64,000 bases of DNA from Dipteronia dyeriana. Its lineage: Eukaryota; Streptophyta; Magnoliopsida; Sapindales; Sapindaceae. Every line of letters begins with the position of its first letter. The stretch's first letter is position 1. Positions 21,048 through 33,065 of the stretch are shown here, piece after piece. Made by a program: the position numbers and the translations under genes. The notes beneath the pieces were generated by a model, which saw nothing but the letters and a program-made list of their open reading frames with translations, did no database searches and was not told the DNA's origin. The stretch covers positions 61,119,253 to 61,183,252 of the forward strand of contig CM065297.1 in the NCBI GenBank assembly GCA_032871835.1, written 5' to 3'.

Positions 21048-22982
21048 TGTTGGAAACCCGTTCACTAGTAAAGCAGCGGAAATAGGTTTTTAAATTTTTA
21101 ACACAGATCATAATTGATCTGGAACCAGTGAAATACATATCAATTATTGCAATAATAAATAAATATGTTTAGACGGAAATTGTAATCAATATAAAGAAGA
21201 AGAAGAAAATCTTACCAATGTTTGGAGGCTCTTTCAATTTAGCTATGCCCCTGTGAAACCACTCGCTATGTCCTAAAACATGTAACTACGTGTGGGCGTG
21301 TCACAGTCTTAGGAACTTGAATAGAGGATGAAGAGAAAAGACTTAAAGAAACTCATTCTTCTTAGAGAAAACAACTTATAACCATTCTAGTTCTTAAAAA
21401 ATATCTTATATTTTTTTTCCTTTGTTTGAAACACTGTATACAAACACATAATGCATCACCTTTTTTGTTTTCCTTTTCTCTTTCTTTGATTCACGCACAA
21501 CCCTTTCCTTCTTAACAAACATATATGCATATTATATAATTTGTAAATCTTTTAGTTTAATTGATACCTTGTTTTGTTCGGTTTTCAAAGAATATATATA
21601 TCAGATATATATATTTCCTCTTTTAAAAACCACATGATATCTTTTTATTTAAAAAACAATCTATATTTTATTTTTATTAAAAATATCATCTAATTTGAAT
21701 TCAAACTATTTAAATTCAAAAATTAAATATTTATTTTAATAAAATAAAATAAGCATATTATCTTATTTTATTCAAAAAACAAATATCAACAAATATCCTC
21801 CATTTAGTGATTAATAACATCATTAAATAATCTTATTATTTAATTTATTTAATCACCGTTATTCATTAATCAAATAATCTCATTACTCAATTAATTCCTG
21901 AATAAATACGTGTTACTTTTTTAACACAATTAATTGAACAATCCAATTAAATAATCGTGACCCTTGTTACCTAAATCGATAGGGCTAGCATGGGAACCTA
22001 ATGGACTCACGGTATTTTGAGCTCCAATAATCCTTAGAAACATTAATTAAACTCTTTAATTAATATTCCTTAACTATTATCTCCAGTGTTATTCCACTAA
22101 AAACCCGAAGCTGCACTCTCTCAACTACAGACGCTTTAACATAGACCGATACAACTCGGTGTCCATCGATATAGCTATTACACATGGTGTGATCTTCCAC
22201 AGTAGTTCATAATTAGAGTTGGGTCATAATGTCCGTTATACCCCTCCAATTACATATATCCTTTAAGTACCATTAATTCTCTAATGAAGAATAAATTATA
22301 TTTCCTCACGGAATTAGGAGAGCGCTCATATTGTTTACGCCCCGAATCAACCCTTAAGGGAACTACCATCTACTTCTAATAAGATGGAGTGGATTCCTCT
22401 ATTGTGTACAAACCTTCCCAACCGTAAGCCAAACCGCAATCCTAACATACGGAGTATATTGATCAGGAACTGCATTTGACCTCACCCATGGTATATCAAA
22501 AACCACGATATAACCTGAAGTAGTTGATAAGACACTCAGAATTAAGATCACCCATATATAGCCATCATTAATTGATATATATGAATCTTATCGGTAAACG
22601 GATCTTGGTGATATGATCATATAGATCATGGCCCAATCCTATTTGATCACATCATACAAGGTGTCTCTATTCCCATATTTCATATGAATGATTCAGGATA
22701 GAACCATCATACATTACATAATGGACCGCGACTATAGATTAACCGCAAATAAAGTACTTACCTTTATTTGCTATCTATGGACTCTTTAGATTGCACGTCT
22801 TTTACTGTATCCATCTGTATATGACTCTCATATACACAGTTCGAGATTACATGCGCCAATCTAGAATGTTAATTTGCACAAGTTATAAAATAAACAACAC
22901 AACAAGAATGAATTGAACTTTTCTTTTTATTTATTTCATAAATCCATTTACAAATTACATGTTTAGGGTATAATCCTTAACA
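21048..22982 (-). mobile_element. Solo LTR of Copia family G (1935 bp)
   Basis: Begins TGTTGGAAACCCGTTCAC and ends CCTTAACA on the plus strand, flanked by a perfect 5-bp duplication (AGTAT). It is homologous, in the same orientation, to the LTR of element G at 56735-58717, whose coding strand is minus; hence the minus call. No internal region remains, so the full element was lost by LTR-LTR recombination. The insertion split the gag of fragment E. No gene inside. Confidence 0.93.
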
Positions 22983-22987
22983 AGTAT
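22983..22987. repeat. Target-site duplication, right copy
   Basis: AGTAT immediately after the terminal CA of the solo LTR. Confidence 0.9.
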
Positions 22988-24502
22988 AGCCTTGAAAACC
23001 TCTAAGATTGAGAAGGAAGATGATGATTCGGATGAAAAAGTGGCTCTAATAGTGAAGAGCTTCAAGAAATTTTTTAAGCTACAAAAGAAAAGCTATAGCT
23101 CTAAGGGGAAAAACTTCAAGAAAAAGACCTCGTTCAGGAGAGGTGAGCCTTTAAGAAAAGGAATTCAATCCTTTGAATGTGGAGGATTTGGGCACATCTC
23201 CATGGATTGTGACACTTGAAAGACAAGAGAAAAAGAAAGGTGATGGTCGTTTCATGTAGTGATAGTGAGAGTGTTTTTGAAGATTCTTCCGGTGATGAAG
23301 AACTTGTAATTAACTATACGGTATTTAGAGTCTCCTATAAGGAATTTGAAGAAAAAGGAAAGAGCCCCTTGAATTGTGACCTTGAAGGAAGATTATATGA
23401 AGTGGTAGCTAGAGATGTGATTCAAATAGCTACACATAGGGAAGTTGTTAGCACAACAACAAGTGACCAAGGTAAAAGTCTTGATTAGGAAGTTAACCCA
23501 CTTGATGAGAGGCAAAGTGAGAAGTGTATATCATCCTCCAGTGTAGGAAATGTCTCAAGTGATGAGAGGTCTTCATCTCACACTAAAGGTATTTGTGAAG
23601 CCATGGACCTTGAAGACTTCATCAAGCATTTTGAAGACTCTAGGTTGAAGAATAAAAGAGAGATTCAAAAGTTAAATAAGGGGAATCTCAATCTTTCAAC
23701 CAAGGTGACTCACTTAAATGAAGAAGTAAGGAGAGTCATGGAATGTAAGGACAAGAAAAAGAAGGAGCTTGAGGAAGCTAAGGAGTCACTTGCCAAAATG
23801 ACCTTCGGAACCGAAAGTCTTGACCACATATTGACCATTCGAAAGAAGTCAGGTAACAAGAAAAGCCTTGGTTATGTTGATGACAAGGAAACCCCTTCTT
23901 CGAACAAAATGGTGTTTTTCAAAGGAAATGACATGAAGAAAGTTTCACCTCCACAACATCCAAGGAGGAAGATTGAACTTGGATAGTTATCCAAGAGTGT
24001 TAAAGTGAAGACACCAACAAAGAATGGAGTTCAACCTCAACAACCAATAGCTCTACACCGAAGCTTCCCTCAACCAAGGTTTTCTTAACCAAGAAGGAAA
24101 GCCAAGCATACTCAACCAATGAAGCGTGGTAATCCGGTTCAATAACAAAGAAGGACTGAACCGGCTCAACACTAAAGACGACATCAAATACATGACAAGT
24201 CTCCAATTACCTCACAAGGATATGGTATGACTCCTCGCTTTATTTCTACTTGTCACTTTTATGTCTCTAATGGACATATTAGGCCAAATTGCCATAAGCA
24301 CAATAAGAAATGTAAGGCTGAGAGCATGATTGAAATAAACAAACATAGAAGAGCCAATATGCATATGCCTAGGAAATCTAAAGTCAATGAACCTAGAAAG
24401 TCTAGTCACATGTTGACTATGACCATTAGGAATGAAAATGTTTCACCTAGGGGAATTAGAAGAGTTGAACCGCATGTTATTGTGCCAATATGTCACCCAT
24501 AG
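22988..24502 (+). pseudogene. gag: gag of fragment E, second part
   Basis: Continues the gag after the solo LTR. An acidic/basic stretch is followed by a CCHC-like knuckle with its second Cys changed to Gly (FECGGFGHISMDC at about 23175-23215), then a stop at 23217. Further pieces follow in other frames: a Ser/Asp/Glu stretch (23216-23488), a coiled coil (23603-23986: FIKHFEDSRLKNKREIQKL), and a second knuckle-like segment near 24240-24300 (CHFYVSNGHIRPNC, one Cys replaced). The order matches D exactly. No pol follows. Confidence 0.82.
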
Positions 24503-25210
24503 ACTGAACTAGGTTTAATAGACTTGGTAGGTCTATAGGGGCTCATGCCTCCAATTGGCTTTGTTGGATTTGACCCCATTTGGGGAGCTCAAGCAAAGAG
24601 AGCGAACTTGCATTCTTGAAATGTGCACAAATTTGATCTACTTTATGCCTCTTTATTATTTTCTTGAGATACTAGATTGCATATATATGCTTATATGGTA
24701 TTTTTGTTCAATAAACATGTAACCTTGCTTTGCTTGTAATCCATGTCACATTTATGTTCAAACATGCATTTTTGGACTATGAGAATTGATTAGGAAGTAC
24801 ATTTGAATGACCTGTAATTTATCTTCGTGACATATGAACTTGATTATGACATGCTTTAAATGATATGTATGTGAATGCAAATGTGTGTGAATGCAAATGT
24901 GTGTGAATGCAAATGAGAAGACTAATCAATAATGATCTTGTATCCATGCAATCAATAAGGATTTTTTATCTAAATTAGTTATCTCTTTCATCTTACTTGT
25001 TGGAACAAGACAACAACCAATAAGGATTATATATCCATTCAATCAATAAGGATTCTATATCCATGTCTTGTTTGGTCCTTAAGGATTGATATAGTTGTTT
25101 GTGTGTTAACATTTTTTCAAAAAAAAAAACACTATATCTCGTTTGCTTATGACAAAAAGAGTACAAATTGGTTTGAATTCTTTAGAAACCTGATCTTTTT
25201 CTTTGATTAC
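24503..25210 (+). other. 3' non-coding tail of fragment E
   Basis: Similar to D 42337-42960 (for example CCCCATTTGGGGAGCTCAAG, AAATTGGTTTGAATTC). A 16-bp unit GTGAATGCAAATGTGT is repeated nearly three times at 24871-24915. Similarity to D stops near 25210, before the LTR. Confidence 0.75.
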
Positions 25211-26042
25211 AAACAAACTTCAATACTAATAAAAGGGACAGCAGGAAAACTCACACAAAATACTCTAAAAAAATAGTATAAAAATACATCACCCTAATAT
25301 CATTATAATGTACTGATATTAAACATCAATATGAGAAGTGATTAGGGTTCTTTTTTATTATTAAATCTATTTAAAATAAGGAATATAATAAAATAAAGAT
25401 TTATATACCATATATAATTATGTTGAAATTGGAAATATGTTATATATAGAGGATAGTATCGGAAGAAAAGATTTTGGATTGCATTTAATACAATTCAATG
25501 ATTTGCAATTAAGTGAAAAGTTAGAATTTTTTACTTTTTATTTTAAGTTCTTTTTTGGTAATTTTAAGTTGTTTGATCACTTAAAAAAAAACAAACAACT
25601 TAATAATTTTGATTCAGTTCCATTAAGTTTTAAACGGAAAAAACAAATGACCTCTTAGTCTTCTTTATAAGTTTATTCAAGGATATTATTGGATTTTAAA
25701 AAATATACTAATTTTGAATATACATACGGTTTTTAAAGGGTGCATATATTATAACTTTCTGTGTTTCCCGGAGCTTCTATACTCTTTGTTGTCTATTTAA
25801 AAGTTGATCAATAATGAGGTTGTGGATATGATATATGGTTCACTTCTTGAGGCTTTCAAATTTATAATATTAATTTTAAATTATTAATAAATAAAGGAAA
25901 CCAATTGAGCCTAAATCCATAAAAGTCCTAGATTTAATGTTTGCTAGAACTTCAATAGACAAACGTGGCATCTCCCATAAAAGTGACCGATATTTATACT
26001 CCTTAAAAATTGTACCCTTTAAAAGCCGTATGTCCATCCATT
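25211..26042. other. AT-rich DNA without a recognised feature
   Basis: No similarity to the other elements in the window was noticed. A 73-codon frame (25437-25658) has AT-driven composition (Phe, Lys, Leu) and no recognisable domain. Confidence 0.5.
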
Positions 26043-26150
26043 TTAGGGCTCGAAAAATTATCGGCACTATTTTGGGGGGCTTTGTGGAAATATCACCACA
26101 TTAATAATGTATATTTAAAAGGCACCAATTAAGGTATTGAGACAAAAATA
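26043..26150 (+). repeat. MULE1 left terminal inverted repeat
   Basis: Pairs with about 31510-31620 reversed and resembles 46074-46180 directly. Similarity fades gradually further in (to about 26330, including GATCGAGGTTAGTTGA-like sequence), so the inner limit is approximate. Confidence 0.75.
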
Positions 26151-26499
26151 CCCCGAAAGTATTTTGTCGTTTTCAAAGTGAGAGAAAAAAATTTCAATGA
26201 CTTTCAAGCGACCAGAAGTGTATCGACGACGATGATATTGATGGCAGTGTAACCAGAGAGTAGTGGAATATCCATGAAGAAGTTTTGCAATCGATCGAGG
26301 TTAGTTGATTTTGTTTTTGTTTTTAATTTTGTTGTTCAGAAGTAGCATTGCATGTTAGATCTGGTTTTTGTTGAACGAACTTGTAGATTTTGGTTGTTTT
26401 AGGGATTTGAGAATGGTTGTGGTTGTGGTTGTAGTTAGGGTTTGAAATGAGGCTGAATATTTGTTGAGGAAGATGAAAATCTGGGTAGCCGAGACTTTT

Positions 26500-27240
26500 T
26501 TAACAAGACCCGAACTTTTTTATAGTAGAATCAAGCTTATTTGATAAAGTTTAGAGGATTTTTTTTTTAAAATAGGTTTAGTTAAATCAAGTATATTTGT
26601 AGCCAAACTGAGCCTTTTTTGAATATAATTGAGCTTATTTTATAAAGAATCGAGCATATTTTGAAAGATTCAAACATATTTTTCAAATGATCGAGCATTT
26701 CATTTTTTGAAAATTAGGTTTAGTTAAATATGCTCGATTTGTATCCAAATCAAGCATATTTTTGAAAGAATCAAGCATATTTTTCAAAGGATCGAGCATT
26801 TTTTTTTATTACGTTTAGTTAAATCAAGTATATTTTAGAAAGAATCGAACATAGTTTTGAAAGAATCAAGCATATTTTTCAAATGATTGAGCAAATTTTT
26901 TTAAAAAATTAGGTTTAGTAAAATATGACCGATTTGTCTACAAATCGAACATATTTTTGAAAGAATCGAGCATATTTTTCAAAAGATCGAACATTTTTTT
27001 TTTAAATTATGTTTTGTTAAATCGAGTATATTTTAGAAAGAATCTAGCATATTTTTAAAAGAATCAATCATATGTTTCAAAGGATCGAGCATTTTAAAAA
27101 AAAAAATAGGTTTAGTTAAATCGAGTATATTTGTAGCTAAATCAAGCATATTTTAGAAAGAATCAAGCATATTTTATAAATGATCGAGGATTTTTGTAAA
27201 AGAATCAAGACTTTAGTTGATAAAACTGAGCCTTTTCTAG
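26500..27240 (+). repeat. MULE1 left subterminal repeats
   Basis: Irregular, T-rich array of short units such as AATCGAGCATATTTTTGAAA and AGGTTTAGTTAAATCGAGTA, repeated well over ten times. Equivalent position to the GCTCGAGCTTTT array in the right half but with a different unit. Confidence 0.75.
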
Positions 27241-27272
27241 TTTACTTATGTATTATTTCTGTGATATTGCAA

Positions 27273-28165
27273 ATGAGGAATAGGTTGAAGGATTTTCTTA
27301 AAACTCCATAGGGAGATTTGTACGAGGGGAAACTAACTTGACAAGACCAGTTTGACGCCCTTGACTGTATAGACGATGCACTGAACTAGGTCCCCGAAGG
27401 ATTTGCTGTTGATGATCGGCGTCAGTTTATGACATCCTGTTTTGGGCGTTTCATGTCGATGCACCGACGGATGAAGTTTTCGGGTGTTGTTATCCGTCGG
27501 TTATTGTTGCAGGAGTTGCACCATAACGGGTCAACAGATGAGATGCGGTTCCTTTTAAGAAACCATTTTATGAGATTTTCGAAGGTGAAATTTTACCTTA
27601 TCACCGGATTATGTTTTGGATTCGTACCGAACATGAACTTGTATGCAGTAGTGGAGAATGACATACATCAACGGTACTTTCCTGGAGCCGATGAGGTATC
27701 GTTAGAGGAGTTAAGGGTTGTTCTCATCCTCAGAGACTTTCAGCAGGCGTACGATGCTGTGAAGCTCTACCTCATCTATATGTTTAACTGGATACTGATG
27801 GGGTTGGACGGGAGATTTAAGATTCCAGTTTGGTAGTTTTGGTTGTGGAGGACCTTGTTTCCTTCGATGTGTTCCCATGGGGTGCCGACATGTATAGGCA
27901 TTCTATTTATTCCTTCAATCATGCGCTACCCTCGAGATGTGAGGGACGCTAGCAGTCACAGGGCGTTGATGTACATATAGTGGAGACATACAACATTTAC
28001 GGTCTATCTCATGCCCTGTTGGTAAGAACTCTGAATGACAACATGTACTTTTTTTTCATGTTCTAAATTTTATAGATTCTTATCGTACTTATCTTTGATA
28101 CAGATATTTGCATTCAAAGAGATCCCAGATCTGGCCCTGAAGTTCAGTGCCCATAGGGATACAGA
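27273..28165 (+). pseudogene. DUF1985-type gene, left half of MULE1
   Basis: A frame from ATG 27273 (MRNRLKDFLKTP) is broken by stops at about 27309, 27339 and 27387, then open from 27429 to 27836. The open part is a DUF1985-type domain: MHRRMKFSGVVIRRLLLQE, MRFSKVKFYLITGL, YDAVKLYLIYMFNWILMGL. It ends at TAG where a Trp is expected. A conserved intron (GTAAGA...ACAG, 28022-28103) separates it from exon 2 (IFAFKEIPDLALKF), which is cut at about 28165 where the inverted half begins. In plants such domains occur with Ulp1-type SUMO proteases, many in Mutator-like elements. This copy is not functional. Confidence 0.78.
28022..28103 (+). other. Conserved intron in the left DUF1985 gene
   Basis: GT...AG, 82 bases, between CATGCCCTGTTG and ATATTTGCATTC. 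The same position is interrupted in the other two copies (29843-29921 minus; 59064-59136 plus). Confidence 0.7.
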
Positions 28166-30679
28166 CCTTTCTTGTTGACGCTTCCGTAAGATGGCAAGGT
28201 ATGCGTCCATATGCTGTAAAATGATTTGGAAACACTGTTACAATTCAAGAGTAAGAAAAGTCAAACCCAGCAAAATTTAGTTGCCTACCGAGTCAAACAA
28301 CTCCATGTAGTTCTCTTCGAATCTGTGGAACCAACCCACGTCTACTGGCTCCATGATATCAACATCGCACCTATATAAACCAATTTTCTGAATATCAGAC
28401 AAATTAAACAGATTAACGTTGGTGCAGAAATCAAGTAACACATCTGATACTTATAAACCCCTTGTTGAATTGTTCTTCTTATATGTTTTGTAGGCCCCCT
28501 ACTACCCAACATCTACCAACACTGTAGGAATGAATGTATGCTCTGATGCTACCAGCATTGTATTAGGCCTCTTTGGGCAAGTTGGGTCAGTGTATGGGCT
28601 GACCTGCTACCACCCGCGCTTACGTACATGGGGGATACGGATGACACGGGTGTGTCGGAGGGAAGAGGAAGGATCTCGTGGGATGAATCGGGTGTGATGA
28701 TGGGAGGAGGAGGGATCCCGTTGGATGATACGACTATGACAGTAGGAGGAGGAGTGGTCTCATACGGTGTAACTGCAGAACCTAGTCCGGTAAAAAAGAA
28801 CCTCTAAGAAGGTGATTTCGTTCGAACGAAGTCTCCTACACCTCCAGAAGTAAGGGAAACTCAGGTGTACTGTCAGTACGAGTCTCCTGGAGGCTGCCAA
28901 AGCCTTTAATGTCTATATTGGTACCCTGTGTATCAGGTCCAGCCACATGTGTATCGGGCACGGTACCATATGTCTCTTGTCCAGTACCGGGCATACCACC
29001 TACATCTCTGGTCGGGTCTGTCCCGTCGACAGAACTACATCCACCCACGAAGTCTCTCTATGAATCATCTCGATCATGGGACTGTGGGCCCTTTCCTACT
29101 ATCTGTGATGTCGATCCCCACAAAGCTTGGACTAAGTCCATCAGCTATTGATGTTGCCTGTTTCGTTCTTCATCACTTCTCCGTAAATCATCCCGTAAAG
29201 CTAGGACCGAACCCTTCAATGCTTGGATTCTAAGCTCCAGTCGGTCCTGAAAACAAGTACACAATGTCAGTCATGCATACATACATGCATTTGAAACAAA
29301 TAAATGCAGAACAACAATTTTAACATACCTCGCATGCTCATACATCATCTCCTCATGAGCTATCTGCAGCATTATGTCCCGTCATCGTAAATCGTACGTG
29401 CCTCAGCCTCCGGGGTCTCTGACAGGGCAAATCTATGTCCGTATGCTTCTCTTCACTGACACGACGTTGCTCTACCTCCGGTATAATATCCTGGTCACTC
29501 GGACTTGCCCTCACTGAATCTGGTATATCTTCTTGTCTGCCACCCAAATGATCCGGTATCGCCTCTGTTATGCCCACATAATAGGGTTCACCCCTCTCAG
29601 CTTGGGTGACCACTAATTCCGTCCTTGCAAACATCTGAAAACGTTGTTAGAATGTTGTGTAATTGGATTTAGTTATTAACATTGCCAAGTTAGACACTGA
29701 CATGACCTGTGAATATATTCAACAACCTATCCCCCCTCGGTTGTATCTTTAACGCCCACTTTAGAATTCGGGGATACATATCGGTAGCCACCAGAGTCCC
29801 GAATTGGGTCCCAAGCTTGAGGATCACCTCAGAAGTAAAAATCTAAAAATAAATATATGTTATTTCCAAATTCAGTATAGACGATTACAAATGTAAATGA
29901 TTTTATTCATAAAACGCTTACCAGAAGGGCGTAAGATAAACCAAAAATGTTGTACGCCTCTACCATATGTTTGTCACGTCTCTTTGCTTGTTGGCGTCTT
30001 TGGAACCACTCTCGTTGCCCGTCAAGCGCATGCTTGAATAAAATTATGGAATAACTTTACACGTGTACACCCCACGGGAACGCGTTAAAACTGTCCAGAT
30101 CATCCACCAGCCGTAACTGTCAAACTGGAATTTTGACTCTCTCGTCCAACCCCATAAGTATCCAGTTCATCATATAGATGAGGATAGTTTCACACCATCG
30201 TATGCTTGATGAAACTCACCTCGCCACAGGACATCTCTCAACTCGAAGGATGAAATCTCATCCTTACCACCAAAGTACCGGTGATGTAGGCCATTATCCA
30301 TGCTAACATAGTTGCACGTATCCGGTACTACTCTGAACCTTAATCTAGTGATTAGGCATAATTCTACCTTAGAGAACCTCACCTCATGAATGCCTAACAT
30401 AAACCATATCTCGTCTGAGATCCCATTATGATGCACCTCCTGCAGAAGTAGCTGGTGGATAATACCACCCGAAAACTTCACCGGGCGGTGCATGGTCAAT
30501 AAATGCCTAAAACAGGACGCCCTTAATCGACGTCGGTCTTCCTCAGCCCATTCTGCAGAGACCCGGTTAATGGCTTCGTCTATCTAGCCAAGGGCATCGA
30601 AATGGTCATGGCGAGTGACTTTGCCCTCGTACCACTCTTCCACTAGAGTTTTAAGCGACTCCCTCAGCCGATTCGTCAT
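28166..30679 (-). pseudogene. DUF1985 to pre-Ulp1 gene, right half of MULE1
   Basis: Minus strand, start ATG at 30679-30677 (MTNRLRESLKTLVEEWYEGK). The DUF1985-type domain lies at about 30505-30170 (VKFSGGIIHQLLLQEVHHNG, EVRFSKVELCLIT), followed by a frameshifted MNWILMGLDE-like segment and an intron at 29921-29843. Later exons follow: 29842-29715 (FTSEVILKLGTQFGT), 29634-29353 (MFARTELVVTQAERGE), a Gly/Pro/Thr-rich linker (29048-28600), WFHRFEENYMELFDS at about 28340-28290, and HMDAYLAILRKRQ at 28215-28168. It stops exactly where the Ulp1 (C48) catalytic domain should start. Stops and frameshifts make it a pseudogene. It is roughly 60% identical by eye to the left half within DUF1985. Confidence 0.75.
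29843..29921 (-). other. Conserved intron in the right DUF1985 gene
   Basis: On the minus strand GTAAGC...TTTTTAG, 79 bases, between TACGCCCTTCTG and ATTTTTACTTCTG. Matches the intron at 59064-59136. Confidence 0.72.
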
Positions 30680-30719
30680 GTGAAATTAAACAACAACATA
30701 ATTAATTTTTTGGCCCTGT

Positions 30720-31200
30720 GAGACCTCAGAAATAACAAGCTCTAACCTTAACAAAAGCTCGGAGCTTGAAGATAAAAGCTCGGACAGAGATTTTATAAAT
30801 TCGAGCTTTTGTATACAAGCTGCAAGCTTTTGTATACAAGCTGCAAGCTTTTGTATAAAACTCTGAGCTTTTGTATAAAAGCTTCGAGATTTTATACAAA
30901 AACTCGGATCGAGGTTTTATAAAATCTTCGAGCTTTTATATAATAGCTCGGATTGAGGTTTTATATAAGCTCGGAGCTTTTATAAAAGCTCGATCCGATC
31001 TTTTGTATAAAAGCTTCAAGAATTTGTACAAAACCTCGGAACGAGGTTTTGTAAAAGCTCGATCCGAGTTTTTATATAAAAGCTCAACGATTTTATAAAA
31101 GCTCGACGCTTTTATAAAAGCTCGGATCAAGCTTTTGTATAAGAGCTTCGAGCTTTTGTATAAGAGCTCCGAGATTTTATACAAATGCTCGAAGCTCGAT
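30720..31200 (-). repeat. MULE1 right subterminal repeats
   Basis: Many copies of palindrome-rich units such as AAGCTCGGAGCTTTTGTATA and AAAGCTCGATCCGAG. The repeats create spurious frames on both strands with periodic LYKSS-like peptides. They are in the position of the left array (26500-27240), but the unit differs. Confidence 0.78.
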
Positions 31201-31509
31201 TTTATCTTCCTCAACAACCTTTTTACAAATACAAAACCCTAACCTAACCCATTTTCATTCTCATTCTCAGATCCATTTTCATTCTCAGATCCATAAATAA
31301 AATCTAATCTAATATTTCATTCAATTAATCAACAACCAAAATGATATAAATTCAATGCTCAACTAACCTAGATCGATTGCAATATTCTAGTCAACAATAA
31401 ACTGGTTTCCAAGTTCCGGTACCGTCACCGTGAACACGAAGTCGTCGATTCACTTTTTTTTTTTGTTTTTATATTTTTCTCTCTTTCTTCACGACGAAAG
31501 TGATGGCAT

Positions 31510-31620
31510 GGGTATTTTGGTCTCAACACTTTAAATGGTGTCTTTTAAACATGATTTATTAATGTGGTGTTATTTACACAACAACCTCCCAAAAAGGTGC
31601 TATTAATTTTTTGAACCCTA
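31510..31620 (-). repeat. MULE1 right terminal inverted repeat
   Basis: Reverse complement of the left end, ending GAACCCTA at 31620. Confidence 0.75.
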
Positions 31621-31895
31621 TATAAAGTGGAAATGTACATGTGGTGATTTTTTACTGTTTTGATTTGTGATGAGTTTGGTTGAAAAGGGGAAGATTACAT
31701 GAGATTTTGTGTGTTGAAATGAAAGAAACTTACATCTTTAATCCGTGAGCGACTGTGATTGCCTCTCAATGTATGGATTATTTGGACAGAACTCGGTTCA
31801 TTGTTCGCGTTCAGTTAGAAAAAAAAATTCTGAAACTATCATCATTGCATACATCATGGAACAACTTATCATCAGTAATGCCCTTAAAACTCTTT
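31621..31895. other. Short unannotated gap
   Basis: Between MULE1 and the foldback element. No similarity or gene noticed. Confidence 0.5.
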
Positions 31896-32885
31896 GGGAT
31901 AGTCCTGTAAGCGTTTTTTGTTTACTTTCGAAAAGAAAAATAAAAATGAAAACAATGTTTTTTCTTTCAGTTTTAAAATTCGAAAACGAGTCTAGTAGTA
32001 TATACTGAAAGCTGTATTTTGAAAATGAAAACAGAAAAAATACGTCTGGTAGAATATCCGAAAAATAAAAAATTATCAAATATCAATTTTTACATTTTGT
32101 TTAATATTATAACAATTATTAATTGATTGATTAAACCATTACCATTTAATCAAAATTTCTTCTCACATGATTCACACCCATGTTTTCTTAAAATATTTAA
32201 TTATTAAAATAATATATATAATAAAACTCTTATCAATATATATAAAAAATAAAACTACTTTTATATCCCATTAACATAAAGTCATAAACCTATCATTTTC
32301 ATTCTTCTTCAATCGCCCCATTTGGGATAAAAATTTTCCACCAAACATCTATGGTTGTCTTCTTCCATCTTCTGTTTAATTTTCTTTCATGCCATTATAA
32401 TTTCTTAATTAACTGCCAATTAAACAAAATAGAAGCCAGGAACAAACATACAAACATCATCATCACCAGCACCAACACCAAAGAAAAATCAAAAACAAAA
32501 GCAAAAACTAATCAAAACCCCAAATTTCAGGAACCACCACCACCATCATCAACACCAAACCACCATCATTATCACCAACAGCAAGCCAAGAAACACCACA
32601 CCAACACCAGCTTCGGACCTGAACAAAAACCTCTCTCTTTCTTCAAAGAAAACCTCTATCTCGACCCCTTTTCTCTTTTGCCCTATTCATCATCTCGAAT
32701 CCCTATCTCTCTTTATCGAATCCCCAATCTCTCCTCTAATCAGTTCATCCCTCTCTTTCTCCATCGCCTGAAAGAAAAGTTTGAGTGGCAGATGGTTTTG
32801 CGCTTGGTGGCGGTCGAGGGTTTGAGTGGCTGATGGCGGTCGGCGACGTCAAGAAGACCGCAAGAGAGATTCGAGTGAATTTTTT
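31896..32885 (+). repeat. Foldback left arm
   Basis: Inverted partner of 33375-34410. Confidence 0.8.
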
Positions 32886-32924
32886 ACGGATGGATTTCGG
32901 GTTTTGGGTTTTGGTTTCAAATCT

Positions 32925-33065
32925 TTTAGACCTCGTCCTAAAACTGTTTTTCAGTCCAATTTCATTTTATTCTCAAAAATTGATTTCGAAAACGCCGTCG
33001 TTAACCGTTTTTCATTTTATTTTCGATAAACCAAAAAAATGAAAAACAAAACCTTTGTTAAAAGT
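32925..33065 (+). repeat. Short inverted partner of the sequence outside the right arm
   Basis: GTTAACCGTTTTTCATTTTA and AACCTTTGTTAAAAGTAA here are the reverse of 34411-34525, outside the right arm. This second inverted pair implies that the foldback was built from, or inserted next to, another repeat. Confidence 0.6.

Larger units (their letters stand above)
26043..31620. mobile_element. MULE1: inverted composite Mutator-like element
   Basis: The two ends are inverted copies of one another: TAGGGCTCGAAAAATTA at 26042 against TAGGGTTCAAAAAATTA read from 31620 on the minus strand. Both contain AATATCACCACATTAATAAT-like and GAGACMAAAATACCC-like stretches. Inside, each half carries subterminal repeats and a DUF1985-type gene reading inward, left half on plus and right half on minus. 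The left half stops at about 28165; the right half continues to the segment just before an Ulp1 catalytic domain. No MULE transposase is seen. Both ends thus look like 5' ends of the same family. I could not find a convincing 9-bp target duplication. Confidence 0.75.

Noticed and set aside
28836..29233. Plus-strand frames opposite the MULE1 linker
   Set aside because: The real coding strand here is minus, as shown by the neighbouring exons and MULE2 comparison.
30871..31217. Frames on both strands with LYKSS repeats
   Set aside because: Products of the palindromic subterminal DNA repeats; present on both strands at once.
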